NCBI GenBank assembly: GCA_001970855.1 | Contig: LSSN01001596.1 | Coordinates: forward strand, 1-32,605 | Reading direction: 5' to 3' | DNA length: 32,605 bases | DNA from: Smittium culicis | Lineage: Eukaryota; Kickxellomycota; Harpellomycetes; Harpellales; Legeriomycetaceae | Notes under the pieces: generated by a model | What the model was told of the DNA's origin: nothing | The model's input: only the letters and a program-made list of their open reading frames with translations | The model's database searches: none | Part shown: positions 11,216 to 22,892 of the stretch, one piece after another | Layout: every line of letters starts with the position of its first letter | How positions within the stretch are numbered: position 1 is the stretch's first letter | Position numbers and translations under genes: made by a program

Positions 11216-13086
11216 TAATTATAGCTGATAGAACACCTTTTCAAAAGCAAATTCGATAAGGAAATCACAGATTCGTACTTTCAGTTCTATATTTAAATCT
11301 TCTTTGTAGATACTTATTTATACTCAATAGAATTTTGTTGTTTTTTGGAAGTTCGATGTTTTATCCATTAAATATGGTGCCAACTTAATACGATCACCTC
11401 TTTGAAATAAAATATTTATATTAGTTAGAACCAATTATCTGTCAAAGATTCGAATTTATTTGATATATTTTATATTTGAGCAAAGAATGACGAGTAAGAC
11501 CTGAGGATTGGGGGAAAATTAAACGGAAAAGATAATCTGTATATAAAAGAATCACTAGTGTACATGTTTTTAAAACTGTTTGTTAATTTTGGTCGTTATA
11601 TTTCTTTAAAAAATAAAGCGATTTCAGCAGCGAAAGAATTAAATTGTTATTATAAGCAAAAAATAGTTCAAATTCAAATTCAAATTCGAACTAAATGAAA
11701 TAAACAATAAAAACTTACAAAGCTTTTATAAAATTCAAATGAAAAAAGGTATTGGAATTTAAATTTAATTTAAAATTTTCAAATTCGAGTGTATATTTAT
11801 AAAAACAGTCAATAATAAAATTCTTTATCCAATAAAAATCTTGAATCCGAAAAAAAAAATCTTGAATCCGCTATTTTGACCATTTTTCTTAATTTTTATA
11901 AAAACGCGAAAGTGTAGAACCGCCCCAAAGAATTCTCTTTGTATTCTTATTCCATACTTCTGATTTTTCTTGTATTTTCTGAAAACCATCACTTAAAATT
12001 TAACCTAATTGAATATAATTGAATTTAATAATGATTTCAATCTAAATATGACAGTTTTATGACCCAAGAATAACCGCACTAATTTATTAAATTTATAATG
12101 ACAATTATAACAAAATTCATGTCATAAAATTTGGCATGAAATCAGAAAGGTATAAAAACCGCCACAAAACGACCAAGAAACATCATCGAAAAATATGAAA
12201 AGATAATAGGGAAAATGGAAGCAAGACTAAACTGAAGGTTTTAGTATTTAATTTAAAAATCTTTATTTTTTTTTTTTTGGTCAAGCTGTTATTAATAAAA
12301 TCATCGCTTTTCATAATCAAATAAGCCGTTTATACAAAATTTTAAACTCTTTATTGATAAGTCGAACTCTAAATAAAAATAAAATCAATATCAACATGAG
12401 CCCTATGAACATACTCTCAAAATAACCGAAGGATTTTGCCTCAGTAGCTGAAACTTATACATAAATACGTTTCATTAATTATATTTTAAGCCTCTAATAG
12501 CTACAGATAATTTTTTGAACAATAAAATTTAGCCAACTATTTTCAATGAAATTAATTATATTCCAAGCTTCTTCAATCCATTGGCTTGCATCTAATAGTA
12601 GCAAATAATACACAAAATTATAATCAGTATTGCAAATCAATAAATCACTTTTTTAAAGAGTCGTTGATGGTAAAGGACTAATCGAAATTTTGTTGATACA
12701 ATAAAAAAATATATAAAATGCTATAAAATTAAACTAAAGAACAGAAAAGTTGGCACAAGGAATAAAAAAAGTATTTACCCATATCCAAATAGGCTCCATT
12801 ATTGATGTATCAGCTGTGTACCTAAAGAGAAATAAGGTCAATCTATCAGCCGAAAGGTCTACACATGCACTTCTTAAGGAAAAAAATGAAATTTTAAAAA
12901 AAAAATCCTATACTCTCGGCAGTGAAACGGCTTTAACTGATTTCTAATAGTGACATTTTGTACAAGTATTAATTCTAATACAAAAATCTTAAACTATACT
13001 TAATTACGTATTATTAAATATAAGGCACAAATTTATGAAGAATAAGCTTAACAAAAGTATGAAATAAAACGTATAATAAATAAAAG
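11216..13086. other. AT-rich intergenic region
   Basis: No supported gene. It shows a short direct duplication (aatcttgaatccg twice around 11838-11872) and three copies of a TTCAAA hexamer at about 11667-11687. A 65-codon frame at 12750-12947 begins with a non-ATG codon and has no recognisable domain; I do not call it. Confidence 0.5.
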
Positions 13087-13091
13087 ATTAG

Positions 13092-13353
13092 TGACATATT
13101 CAACATTTATTATGGTGCAATTATTGATTATTATGTCACAATGACATTCTTTTCCATTATTTGATAACTACTGGCCAAACTTTATCTTATTATTTTTACC
13201 TTTCCCATTCTCCCAAACATATATAAGAACAGCATTATCCTTTTCCATAAAAAAGTATGCTATTCAACAATATTTCATTCCTCTAGTTCCTAATCCACAT
13301 TACACTCATCTTTTATATATTAATAAATCTCCCTTGAAAATCCAGCATTGACA
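13092..13353 (+). repeat. 5' LTR
   Basis: 262 bp, TGACATATTCAACA...CCAGCATTGACA. It contains a TATA box (catatataag, 13219-13228) and, about 38 bases downstream, the presumed transcript start around 13257 (atgctattcaa). It is preceded by the ATTAG target duplication. Confidence 0.93.
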
Positions 13354-13355
13354 GT

Positions 13356-13366
13356 TTGAACAGCAT
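13356..13366 (+). promoter_or_regulatory. Putative self-priming primer-binding site
   Basis: The bases ttgaacagcat lie two bases after the 5' LTR. They are the exact reverse complement of atgctgttcaa at 18318-18328 in the 3' LTR, and match the 5' LTR copy at 13257-13267 with one mismatch. No TGG start typical of a tRNA 3'-end binding site is present. This suggests priming by the element's own 5' RNA end, as known for Tf1. Confidence 0.55.
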
Positions 13367-13482
13367 AAAAAAAATTTAACACACAAGCTACCCTGAACCA
13401 ACCATTAAATAATTATCTAGCCTATTCCACCGATACCAAGATTTTTCTTTGCGGGTAACCTAGGATAAGACACATAAATGGA

Positions 13483-14480
13483 ACAAAAACAGAACCAATA
13501 ACAAGAGTAAAATGTGAACCAGATCAGAATACAAGTATAGGAGCAAGTAAAAGCCCAAATCCAAGCGTACGTTCAAGCACAGGCCAAGGCTCAAGCACAA
13601 GCTATAGCGCAATTTCACGCACAAGCACAAGAGAAGGCTAGACTACAATCCCAGATCCTAGGGAGTCAGGAAAGCTGCAATCTGTTTAGTCAACAACTCC
13701 AAGCCTAACCAATAAAATTAAACTTTCTTATGTCTCCGATCTCGACAGAACAGTGTCAGAGTACTAGTTTTTTTTTAAATAATATTAGTGTATTCTTTTA
13801 TTCGAGCCCAGAATTATTCGCAGCAGATTCAAGAAAAATACCGTATATAGGAACTCATATTCAAGGTACTGTGCTTAATATTGGTTTGTAACCTTAGCCT
13901 TACAACAATCACCACTTCTGAAAAACTATTAAACCTTCATGGAAGAATTCTAGAACAATTTATCAGATCCGAACTACTGTATAAAGCTACGAGCAATGCT
14001 AAGAAATTACAAACAGGGATCCAGATCAGTAATCGCCTACGCCACAGAATTTAGATCCCTAGCCAGGAAATGCGGATTCGATAAAATTTTCCTCTTAGAT
14101 CAATTCCTTTGCGGTCTCATCCCAAAGATTATGCAGTATCTTATGGTTACGGACGTCCCCAACTCCCTCGAAGAAACATAAAAATTTCGGTTCGATTAGA
14201 TAACTGTATTTGCACTATGGATTAAATAAATGAATCTCAACTCCATGAAAGAAGCAGAAACCCGTTTGTAAACCACAAACCGGTAAACAGTTTAACAAAA
14301 GAAATTGGAAAAAATCAAGAAAATACTGTCAACATGGATATCGACGTAATATAATCAAGACCTAGATGACCCTTAACTGAGGCCGGAAAACCCAGGAGAT
14401 ATGAGTTGGGATTATGTCTATATTGTGGTAGAAAGTTTCATATCGCACTAGATTGCGGCTGAAGAAAAATTCCGGGAAAA
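13483..14480 (+). pseudogene. Chromovirus gag, broken
   Basis: A Gln/Ala-rich start, then a capsid segment in the open frame 13996-14181 (LRNYKQGSRSVIAYATEF, LDQFLCGLIPKIMQYL) matching the retrotransposon gag domain. A CCHC zinc knuckle, CLYCGRKFHIALDC, follows at 14415-14456. Stops occur soon after the first ATG (13483) and between the segments. The product would normally form the particle and bind element RNA; this copy cannot be translated as one protein. Confidence 0.82.
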
Positions 14481-14599
14481 TTCAACACTCAACAGTAGAC
14501 CGAAAGTTACCGTTGAGATATGACTATAGTATTAAATATACAAAAAACTATTTCATTAATCGTTTCATTTTCGAAATTAAAGTATATTCAAACATTAAA

Positions 14600-15000
14600 A
14601 AATCTTTCGTTTAAACAATATCCCTAGTAGATTATGGTGCAACAAATAATTTCATAGACCTAGAATTTGCAAGAGAAAATTTTAAAGAACCTTCATCAAT
14701 GAATTCACCTATTTATGTAGAAACTATAGTAGGAAAATCTCTAACGGAAACACCCATATCAAAAGAATTCAAAAAAATCACTACGAATTTCGACAATATC
14801 TACAACAGCGAAGTTGACCTATATCCGATACACGCGCCTAATACACCAATAGTACTGGGATTAGAGTGGTTGCAAACGATTAAACCGGATATAGATTTGG
14901 AACCTAGAGTTATAACTTTCAGCAAGAGCCCATTCAACAATAAACCAACCATAAATGCAATCCGCTGTAAAAAAAAAAACAATCGAAGATGCCTATACTA
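14600..15000 (+). pseudogene. Chromovirus aspartic protease, broken
   Basis: The active-site region reads LVDYGATNNFIDLEFA (14624-14671). The catalytic aspartate is kept but the usual serine of D-S/T-G is tyrosine. The C-terminal block IVLGLEWLQTIKPDIDLEP (about 14850-14910) is the family's second conserved region. The segment runs into RT in a shifted frame. Confidence 0.8.
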
Positions 15001-15880
15001 ATTTTATAACACCGCCTAGTAAAAACATGATAGATCTTCTCAAAGAATATAGAAATCTAAAATTTTTATTTAGCATGATTTCTGCAGAGAAATTACCTCC
15101 ACATAGAAGATTAGACCGCCTGATTGACCTAACCCCAGACACTATGCCATTCTGGGGATCTATTTTCTCTCTCTCTCTCTCTTGCTCAAATAATTAGAAG
15201 CACTCAAGACATATATTGACAAAAATTTCAATAACGGGTTGATAAGAAGCTCAAAGTCACCAGCCGGCTCCCCTATAATGTTCACCAACATGAAAGACGG
15301 CGACCAATGACTTTGTGTAAATTACAGAAAATTAAATAGAATTAAAATGAAAAATTGAAACCCGCTGCCGAGAATCGATGATTCATTTGACAGACTTAGT
15401 AAAGAAAAAATATTTTCAAAGTTAGACTTAAGAGGCGCATATAACCTAGTTCGAATAAAACCTGGTGATGAGTGGATAACAGCCTTCATATACCGATACG
15501 GCAGCTTCGAGTATCAATTAATACCTTTTGGATTGACTAACGCTCCTGCTAATTTTCATCATTATATAAAAAATGTGCTGAGAGAATTATTATTCGAATA
15601 CGCTATCGCGTAACTTGAAGATATTATAATATATTCAAATAAGGCAGAAGAGCATACTAAACATGTAATATCAGTCCTCCAGAAACTAAAAGATAACTGA
15701 CTCTACTACAAACTCGAAAATTGCAAGTTCAACGTCATAGAAGTAAATTTTCTTGAGCACGTATTATCAGAATCCGGTATAAAAATCTCCCCGGGTAAGG
15801 TTAAAAACATCAAAGAATCGAAAACTCCCACATCAGTAAAGAATTTCAAATATTCATAGGATTTGTAAATAACTATAGAA
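15000..15880 (+). pseudogene. Chromovirus reverse transcriptase, broken
   Basis: Conserved blocks in order: [61 protein letters not shown] and [17 protein letters not shown]. The polymerase box then reads stop-LED at 15611-15622 in place of YLDD/YVDD. Several stops and shifts, plus a CT microsatellite at 15169-15182, interrupt it. The product cannot be catalytic. Confidence 0.88.
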
Positions 15881-16039
15881 AATTTATTTCAAAACTTTCT
15901 CAAACAGCTCTTTCACAAACAAAACTGACTAGAAAACACACGAAGTTTAATTTTATTAGTAAATGTAACCTTGCTTTCAAAAAATTGGTACTGGCGTTGT
16001 GAGAATCGCCTGTACCCCGAAATTCAGATCCAAAAAAAA

Positions 16040-16420
16040 AAGTATTTCGTATAAAATGACGCGTCTGATTTTGCAATTGGAATCGTAATATCTCAAGAAG
16101 ATATTGATGGAGAGCTTAAACTAATTGCATACCTATCTCAGAAATTCTCAAGCGAGAAATCAACTACGACGTACACGAAAAGGGACTTCTAGCTATAGTA
16201 TCGGCGCTTAAAAGGTGGAAACATTATTTAGAAGGTGCGAGGTTAGAGTTCACAGTACTAACAGATCACAAAAATTTTGAGTATTTTAAGAGCGCTAAAA
16301 CTCTAAACAGACGCCACGCTATGTGGTCCCAAGAATTTCCGCGATTAAATTTCAAAATAGATTATAGGGCAGGAAATATTGGTGGTAAACCAGATGCATT
16401 TTCACACAAACAAGAATTCA
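16040..16420 (+). pseudogene. Chromovirus RNase H, broken
   Basis: DASDFAIGIVISQ starts at 16058, followed by LKLIAYLSQKFSSE and a frameshift. It continues INYDVHEKGLLAIVSALKRW, TDHKNFEYF (16261 onward) and KIDYRAGNIGGKPDAFSHK. These are the standard Ty3/gypsy RNase H blocks. One frameshift near 16160 separates the halves. Confidence 0.85.
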
Positions 16421-16539
16421 AAGATAAAATACCTATAGTATATAACATAATAAGACCGTTTCACTTTCTTAGCACAATAATATCGAGTGGCGTATCTACT
16501 AAAGATCTTTAAAAGGAAACACTTCTGGACCCGTACGCT

Positions 16540-17720
16540 ATGAGAATACTTAAGAACCCAAAATCCAGATTTAGGTGCAAATTGATTGACGATCTCTTGA
16601 TTTCGGAGGGAAAGATCAATGTTCAAGAAAAATTGAGACCAGAGATAATGATATTATGCCACGATTCGCAGCTAGATGGACATCTTGAAATAGCCAAAAC
16701 GATGGACCTAATCAGAAGAGTATATTGGTTTCCCAGAATGCAAAAATACATCGAAAATTACATTAAGTCATGTTCGATATTCAATAAGACCAAGCCAAAG
16801 AAGCGAAAAAATCAAGGTCTGCTTCAACAATACCCGATTGAAACCATAACATAGGACTCAATCAGTCTGGAATTCATATTAGAACTGCCAAAATTAAGAG
16901 ATTTTACCACAATACTGGTAATGGTGGACATATTCACAAAAATGGCTAATTTTTTATCATTAAAGAAACTTCCAGATTCTAAACAAACTCTGGATTTGAA
17001 CTAAAAAAATATTCTCTCAGTATGGTTTCCCTAGCGAAATTATTTCGGATAGAGTGACCCAATTCACAGCAAAGTTTTACTAAAGTATTATGAAGCTTAT
17101 TAAAATTAAGGTGAAGATTTCTTCAAGCTTTCACCCATAAGCTTACGGAAAAACAGAAAGAATTAACAAAGCCTTGGAAAAATACCTATACTTCCACGTT
17201 AATTACAAAAATTGTTCTGGTACAATCTGATAAATTTGGCAGAATTCACATACAACAACGCAAGACATTCTTCAATAAAATGCATTCACTTTTACTCTCT
17301 AATGGGATACCATCAACAATTTACAGCTACAAAAAATTTCGAATCGTCTGTTCCTAATGCAGAATTTAGAATTCTAGAGATTAAAAACACAATTAAATCC
17401 TAGAAAAGAATCTCAGCCACTCAATTAATAATTAAAAAACGTCAGTAGAAAAGAATAGAAACGATACTCCAATATTTCAGGTCAGCTAAAAAGTATGGCT
17501 GAGCTCTAGAAACATCAAAACCAACCGAATGAGTATGAAATTGACCACCGATTCATAGGACCCTTAAAAATTGTAAGCAAAATTAATTACGTTGCTTATA
17601 AATTAGATTTTCCCGATTCAAAAAGAATACACCCAGTATTCCTCATATCTCTTCTTGAAAAGCATTACGAAAATAATATAGCAGGAATGTTCGAAGGAAG
17701 TCAGCATCAAATCGAATCTT
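16540..17720 (+). pseudogene. Chromovirus integrase, broken
   Basis: The zinc-binding N-terminus keeps both histidines (CHDSQLDGH) and the first cysteine (KSCSIF) but the second cysteine is phenylalanine. The core keeps all three acidic residues: D in VDIFTKM (16927), D in IISDR (17048) and E in GKTERIN (17157). Stops and frameshifts separate them. The C-terminal GPLKIVSKINYVAYKLDFP and RIHPVFLISLLEKHY follow. Non-functional despite conserved catalytic residues. Confidence 0.85.
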
Positions 17721-17728
17721 AGGCTCAA

Positions 17729-17854
17729 GATTATACTGTCGACAAAATATTAGATTCTAGATTTCACTATGAAAGACTACAGTACCTTGTTAAATATCAA
17801 AGTGCGTCAAATTACGATAAAATCTGGGAATATTCTGACCAGATTATTCGGTAG
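17729..17854 (+). pseudogene. Chromodomain at the C-terminus of integrase
   Basis: DYTVDKILDSRFHYERLQYL is followed by VKYQSASNYDKIWEYSDQII and a stop at 17852. The E/D-Y-x-V-x-K-I-L-D start and the aromatic W-E end are the chromodomain pattern that defines chromoviruses; it targets integration to chromatin in active relatives. A stop codon about 10 codons upstream cuts it off from the integrase. Confidence 0.8.
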
Positions 17855-18152
17855 GGGCTCAAAGCACGATTCCACCATTATATCAAGATAATCCAAGTGT
17901 ACAGTCTACTCCCCCTCCAAATCGTAAGAAGAAAAATCTCACCTGAAAAATCCAAAGATCAAATGAATTCGTTTCAAAACAAAATCCCTTCCGCCCACTG
18001 TAGGTGTGTTCCCCCTAACCGCATTGCGGCGTGGGAGGGAAGAAGGGAGGTATGGGTCGCAACCAGCAAAATTTTTTTCGATTTATGCCCTTAAAGTATG
18101 CCTGTACGCCGTTATCACCTTCCAGTCCTCCTAAAATTGAAGGGCAAAATAG

Positions 18153-18414
18153 TGTCATAATCAACATTTATTATGGCGCAATTATTGATTATTATGTCAC
18201 AATGACATTCTTTTCCATTATTCGATAACTACTGGCCAAACTTTATCTTATTATTTTTACCTTTCATATTCTCCTAAGCATATATAAGAACAAAATTATA
18301 CTTTTCCATAAAAAAGTATGCTGTTCAACAATATTTCATTCCTCTAGTTACTAGCCCCCAATACACTTATCTTTTATATATTAATAAATTTCCCTTGAAA
18401 ATCCAGCCTTGACA
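18153..18414 (+). repeat. 3' LTR
   Basis: 262 bp, TGTCATAATCAACA...CCAGCCTTGACA, the same length as the 5' LTR. TATA box at 18280-18288. The presumed RNA start, atgctgttcaa, is at 18318-18328. A weak purine run (ttgaagggcaaaata) precedes it as the likely polypurine tract. Followed by ATTAG. Confidence 0.93.
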
Positions 18415-18419
18415 ATTAG

Positions 18420-21112
18420 GCTTGAATTTAAACTATGACCAAAGAAACAATTTAAAGTTCAAATATCCAAAAATTCTCAGAGGTCATTGCTGATTAAATT
18501 GGATCATAAGTTTATAAAAAGAAATAGCCGTTCAAAGCATTAAAAAGCCCTCTATATATTTATTCAAAATATTAAAAAAAAATCAAGGCTATCATCAATA
18601 AAATTTTCATTTAATTTGAAAATAAGTTTTTATTTGATAAAAATATTTATTTTTTACTATTTTTGCAAATATGCACTTGATTTTGGTTAGTTTTGCAAAT
18701 ATACATCAAGCTTGATTAGTTTAATCCTTTCCCTAGCAGTAGGCTGTTTTTGATCTACAAAATATGGCCTAAAGTATTCAATTAAAATAATTTAAATTCG
18801 AGGCTTAAAGTAATACGAGTTTACTTACCTAAGGATATTAGTAAGCATAAGTCTTAACAGATAATCTTTTTTTAGTTAGATAAGTTTTTTGAAAATAATA
18901 AAGTAAAGAGTTTAAATAACTCCAATTTTACGCAACTATTAAACTTGGATGCAGCGGAAATTTAAAATAAAATACTTTAGTTAATAAAGTAACTGAAAAT
19001 TTATTCAAAGCATTTATAAATTTATTTTCCAAGTTTATTCGTTTATTTTGACTTTATACTAATACAAGAATAAGTACGCTGAAATTTAAAGGTGCATAAT
19101 GGATATTGTGAATATAAACTTGAAACTTATTTGAAATATCAAACTCTAATTTTTTTTATTGACACTGAATATTATAGATAAAATATCATGTTTACCTTTT
19201 AATAGCAGCAATATTAGCTCACATTGAACTCATTACTATAAATATAAATATTTGATATTAGCGCCTTATAAATTTAGATGTGGGCGCAAATAATAAAATT
19301 TTTTTAATAATAAACTATAAACTATTATTGGGGTTGATAAGGTTATCACTTATATTTCTTATAAATTAAATTTACTTTTTTTAGTTATAGTAAACATTTT
19401 AAATTTGATCTGTATTTTGATAGATTGGTTGTCAGTAAAGAAAAGGACTAAAAAAAAAACAAGAGATTTTGTGACTAAGATAAATATGGGTATAATGGAT
19501 GGCTAAAAGATGCGTGATGGATGTGACAAGACTTAAAAAAATTCATCATGTAGATATTCGATGCACTTACTCAGTTCAAATACAGATCGGATTTTATTTT
19601 AACTTGGTTTGATTATCTGGAAGCCAAATCAAGCCTATAAATTATTTAATTTATTATGAAAATAGGAGATTAAATTGAGGCAGTGAACCAGCCGAGATAA
19701 AATAAGGTATGTGGATCCAAGAAAGGCAAAACTTGAATTGAAATGTGGTCCGATTTTATTTTCTGTCGCAGAGATAGAGATTTTTAAGTGTTAGCTAATT
19801 TGATGCGCGGGGAGGAAAAAAACAGTTAAAAAAATGAATTGGTAGAGTAACCAAACTAAAAGAGGAGTGGGGTATCACGCCACAAATAATTTCCACCAAT
19901 ACTCCAAAAGTTGAATATTTATTGGCTGGGAAACATTATTATTATGATACAGCGGCACCCAATAGTTATGCTCTCTGATGATAGAGTGTGTTTAAAAAAA
20001 AAAAAATCGCAGCTGAATCGATAATGTTATGGAGGAAAGGAATGCAGGCGACTAAATCGCTTGAAGTCAGATGAGGCATTTTTAGTGACTTCAAAAAGAC
20101 GGCTCTTTACTTGCTACTAACAAGTTTATAGAAAAAATAATTCCCCAAGAATGGGGTTGGTTTTGTTCTCATAGTGACTGGGACTAGGACAAAACAGATC
20201 CTGTGATGTAGTATCTCCAGACTAAACGCCGAGTGTTCATGACGGCGCTCAGATAGGAATCTAATAAAAAAGGGTGCTTTCAACCTGCTTCTTTTTATGC
20301 TGTAGAGGATATTTCACTGTTTCTAAATCCCTTCGCCTAGAAGCCATGAAAGACAGGGCCTTGTCATTTTGGAAACATTTACTGGTAGTAAATACATATA
20401 GATGTTGGCAATAAGCACAGATATGTGCCAAAACCCATAAACACCACATACGTTTTTTTCTCCAATACTTCTATTTTTCGTTGGTAGCTTCCAATATTTA
20501 TGTTTTCACTTTAGTGGTAAGAACCAAAAAACGGCATCTATATAATTCGCCCAGTAATATGCTATTACCCGAAAAAGGCTCTCTATTGGTCATTTATCAA
20601 ATTTCCTATTGAACAATTAGGCCCAGATGTATTTTTATTCGTGTTTATGGCCAATAAGCTTTGCCTTTTTTAGATAAAATGTACAGATAAAAAAAAATAG
20701 GCGTGTTTTTTCTGATTTTGCATTTTGCTATTTTGGTGAAAATGTTTAATAGAATTACCATTTTTTATTTTTGCTTTATAAAAAAGTGAGCTTAAATATA
20801 ACTGCTTTGGATTCTCATATAAGATTTCTTTGATATTACACTTTAAAATTATTATTATTATTATATTATCGCCTATAAAGTTTTATCCAGCCTCTGATTT
20901 ATATTTTGTTTTGAGCCTAATTCAAATAATCATATATCAGGCTCTAATTATTATACTATACAAAAAAATTTTACTTCTCAATTTCCAGCCTAACTTTGCT
21001 TTTTACCTCTACTTGTATTTATTTGCTCATATTAACTATCAACTTTTATCTCGATCTCCTTCTCTACATCTCCATCAGTTCATTCCCCTACTTTTCTTAA
21101 ATAGTAGTTAAA
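18420..21112. other. Intergenic region with one decayed MITE
   Basis: AT-rich, apart from a somewhat GC-richer part around 19950-20450. No gene could be supported; a 62-codon frame on the minus strand (20449-20261) has no match I recognise. The last 150 bases are pyrimidine-rich and probably promote the gene at 21113. Confidence 0.5.
18721..18830 (-). mobile_element. TTAA MITE, family A, partial, reverse orientation
   Basis: Begins TTAATCCTTTCCC, then ggctgtttttgatctacaa and aatttaaattcgaggctta, matching the reverse complement of the 28410-28605 copy in order and spacing. Similarity fades after about 18830. Only one end is recognisable. Confidence 0.55.
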
Positions 21113-22892
21113 ATGAATGCTTCTCGAAATAGCATCACTAGCGTAAGTCATAACCCAAACATCTTTGTACATTCAGGCGCTAGAGTCAAGACTCCTGCTA
21201 ATCCCCCTCCTTCCCATTCGCTCCATGATCCAAACTTACAGAAAGCTTCAACTATAAGGCCAGCTAGCCGAATAGTCAACAGAGCAACAGACATGTCCGC
21301 CTTAGGCGTTAATACATCAAGAGTTCCTGGTCGCTCCGAATCTAGACTTAATTCCACAAGAAATGTTGCCACCTCTATGGGCAACCGAATTTCCACCAAT
21401 AGGCCGGGTACTTCCATGAATTCAAACTCAAACTTTAATTCAAACCCCCATTTCATAAGCGCCAGATCTGGTACTGCTATGGCCAATAGGGCCAGCATCG
21501 GCCATGAAAGATCTTTACATTCAGGGCCAATTAACGTTTCCCAAAGAAACTCCTCTTTTAACGGAAGTTACAACAACAGCACTGCCCCCGGAGTACGGAA
21601 TGTACCAACAAACATAAACTCATCTTCTAGCATGCGTGCAAATCCATCTAATGTTCCTTTAAGATCTGCAACCTCTTTAAATAGAAATTTTCCCTCAGCT
21701 CCGAATAGAGCTCCTCCATCTATGCAAAGACCGATGACTTCCATGAAAAATGTTCAACATCCATCAAATGCTGCCCCTGCTCATGGTCAAAGACCGATGA
21801 CTTCTATGAAAAATGTTCAACATCCATCAAATGCTGCCCCTACTCATGGTCAAAGACCGTCAACTTCAATGAAAAATATCCCTACTGTTACCCCATCTCA
21901 TAACAGGACTAGCAGAAACTTTTCTGTTGGAAACGCCATAAACTCTTCCTCCCCTTCTGCCAGAAAAGGGTCTATAAATATTGACACAAAATCAAGTCCT
22001 AACAACACTCAAAATCATTTACAAAATCGTAATAGTTATAACACCATATCGCATTCAAGTTTAAGCAAAATTCTTCCAAACTCCCCCACCACTAGAGAAA
22101 ATTCACACAATATTTATAATGGCGGATCGTCTTCTGCTGGTATAAACTCTAACAGTATTACCGCGATTCAAAATCCACCAAAAGTCTCTAAAAACTTAAG
22201 CAAAGTTTCTTCAATCTCTAGTTTACTGAAAAAAGCTGCTAGTCCACAGCCCAATAATCAAATGTCTCCAACAAATACCATTAGCCATCGCCAAGGTAAA
22301 CTTGCTCTTAATAAAATGTTTAATTCCAATTTCGCAATGTTTATAATTAACTTTATTTTCTATCCAAAAAATCACCATTAAAAATTTATAATCTATTCTT
22401 ATTTTTTATTCAAATTGTTTTCTTTTCTCTTCCATTGTAGGGTTTAATAACTATGGTTTATCAGAATCGATCACTGGAGAAAGGCTCAACAAATCTCGAG
22501 ATATCATTTCACAATTAGTATCCATAGTTTGCACCGATGCAAATTTGAATTTTCCAAATAGGTTTGCCCAAAGTGACTCAAAAAATAGCAGTCTTGATAA
22601 TAGCATCGATGAATTAACAGATTGTCTTAAAAATACCTCTTTGTCGCCAAGAAACTCATTAAAACCACTAGTCGAAGGCTGTGATCAACTAAACTCAACT
22701 CACGATGAGTCTGAAAGTTTAAATGACACTTTAACTAATGCTGATCACAATTCTAGCTCACCACTTATTAGTTCCAGCAATATTAACTCTTCCTCTTCAT
22801 CCGTAATTAAAAACGATTTCAATTCTATTGATTCTGCTGACAAGAAAAAAATTGCCATTTTAGTTATGGAACTCAAACGCCTATTATCATAA
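21113..22892 (+). CDS. Ser/Asn-rich protein with tandem repeat, two exons, function unknown
   Basis: Exons are 21113-22295 and 22441-22892. The 145-bp intron begins GTAAAC after CAAG and ends TTGTAG, and the join (SHRQ-G-FNNYGLSESITGE) is in frame, giving 544 residues. I do not recognise a domain. The first 390 residues are basic and rich in Ser, Asn, Arg and Pro, and are probably disordered. They hold a 21-residue tandem repeat (RPMTSMKNVQHPSNAAPAHG plus Q) at 206-226 and 227-247, with a partial third unit. The second exon is more acidic, with a possible helix at ERLNKSRDIISQLVSIV and a conserved-looking helical end, KKKIAILVMELKRLL. No signal peptide or membrane segment. The profile suggests a cytoplasmic or nuclear scaffold or regulator, but that is a guess. 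Reading through without splicing would add only 27 intron-like residues. Confidence 0.75.
21728..21880 (+). repeat. 63-bp tandem repeat within coding sequence
   Basis: Unit 1 is 21728-21790, unit 2 is 21791-21853, and a truncated unit 3 begins at 21854. Units 1 and 2 differ at only two positions (a silent C/T and a G/A that changes Ala to Thr), which suggests recent duplication or homogenisation. The period is a multiple of three, so the frame is kept. Confidence 0.9.

Larger units (their letters stand above)
13087..18419 (+). mobile_element. Ty3/gypsy chromovirus LTR retrotransposon with target duplication, decayed
   Basis: Full-length element, 13092-18414 (5323 bp), bounded by two 262-bp LTRs that start TG and end CA. 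The host sequence ATTAG is duplicated at 13087-13091 and 18415-18419. Domain order is gag with CCHC knuckle, protease, RT, RNase H, integrase, chromodomain, which defines a chromovirus of the Ty3/gypsy group. Every domain carries stops or frameshifts and the RT active site is damaged, so the copy is inactive. The two LTRs differ at about 20 of 262 positions by my manual alignment with no indels, so insertion is not recent. Confidence 0.95.

Noticed and set aside
12750..12947. 65-codon plus-strand frame
   Set aside because: It needs a non-ATG start and has no domain, splice context or neighbours to support it; could be a relic.
17897..18228. Two overlapping 65-codon frames near the end of the chromovirus
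   Set aside because: They lie between the chromodomain stop and the 3' LTR, one running into the LTR; no similarity to any element protein.
13092..18414. Repeat-induced point mutation as the cause of element decay
   Set aside because: LTR differences by hand count include about as many transversions as transitions, unlike the pure C-to-T pattern of RIP.
20261..20449. 62-codon minus-strand frame with several Cys residues
   Set aside because: No recognisable motif, no plausible exons either side, and adjacent frames are full of stops.
20830..21111. 93-codon hydrophobic plus-strand frame ending just before 21113
   Set aside because: Low-complexity Ile/Leu-rich translation of AT- and pyrimidine-rich promoter-like DNA, and it needs a non-ATG start.
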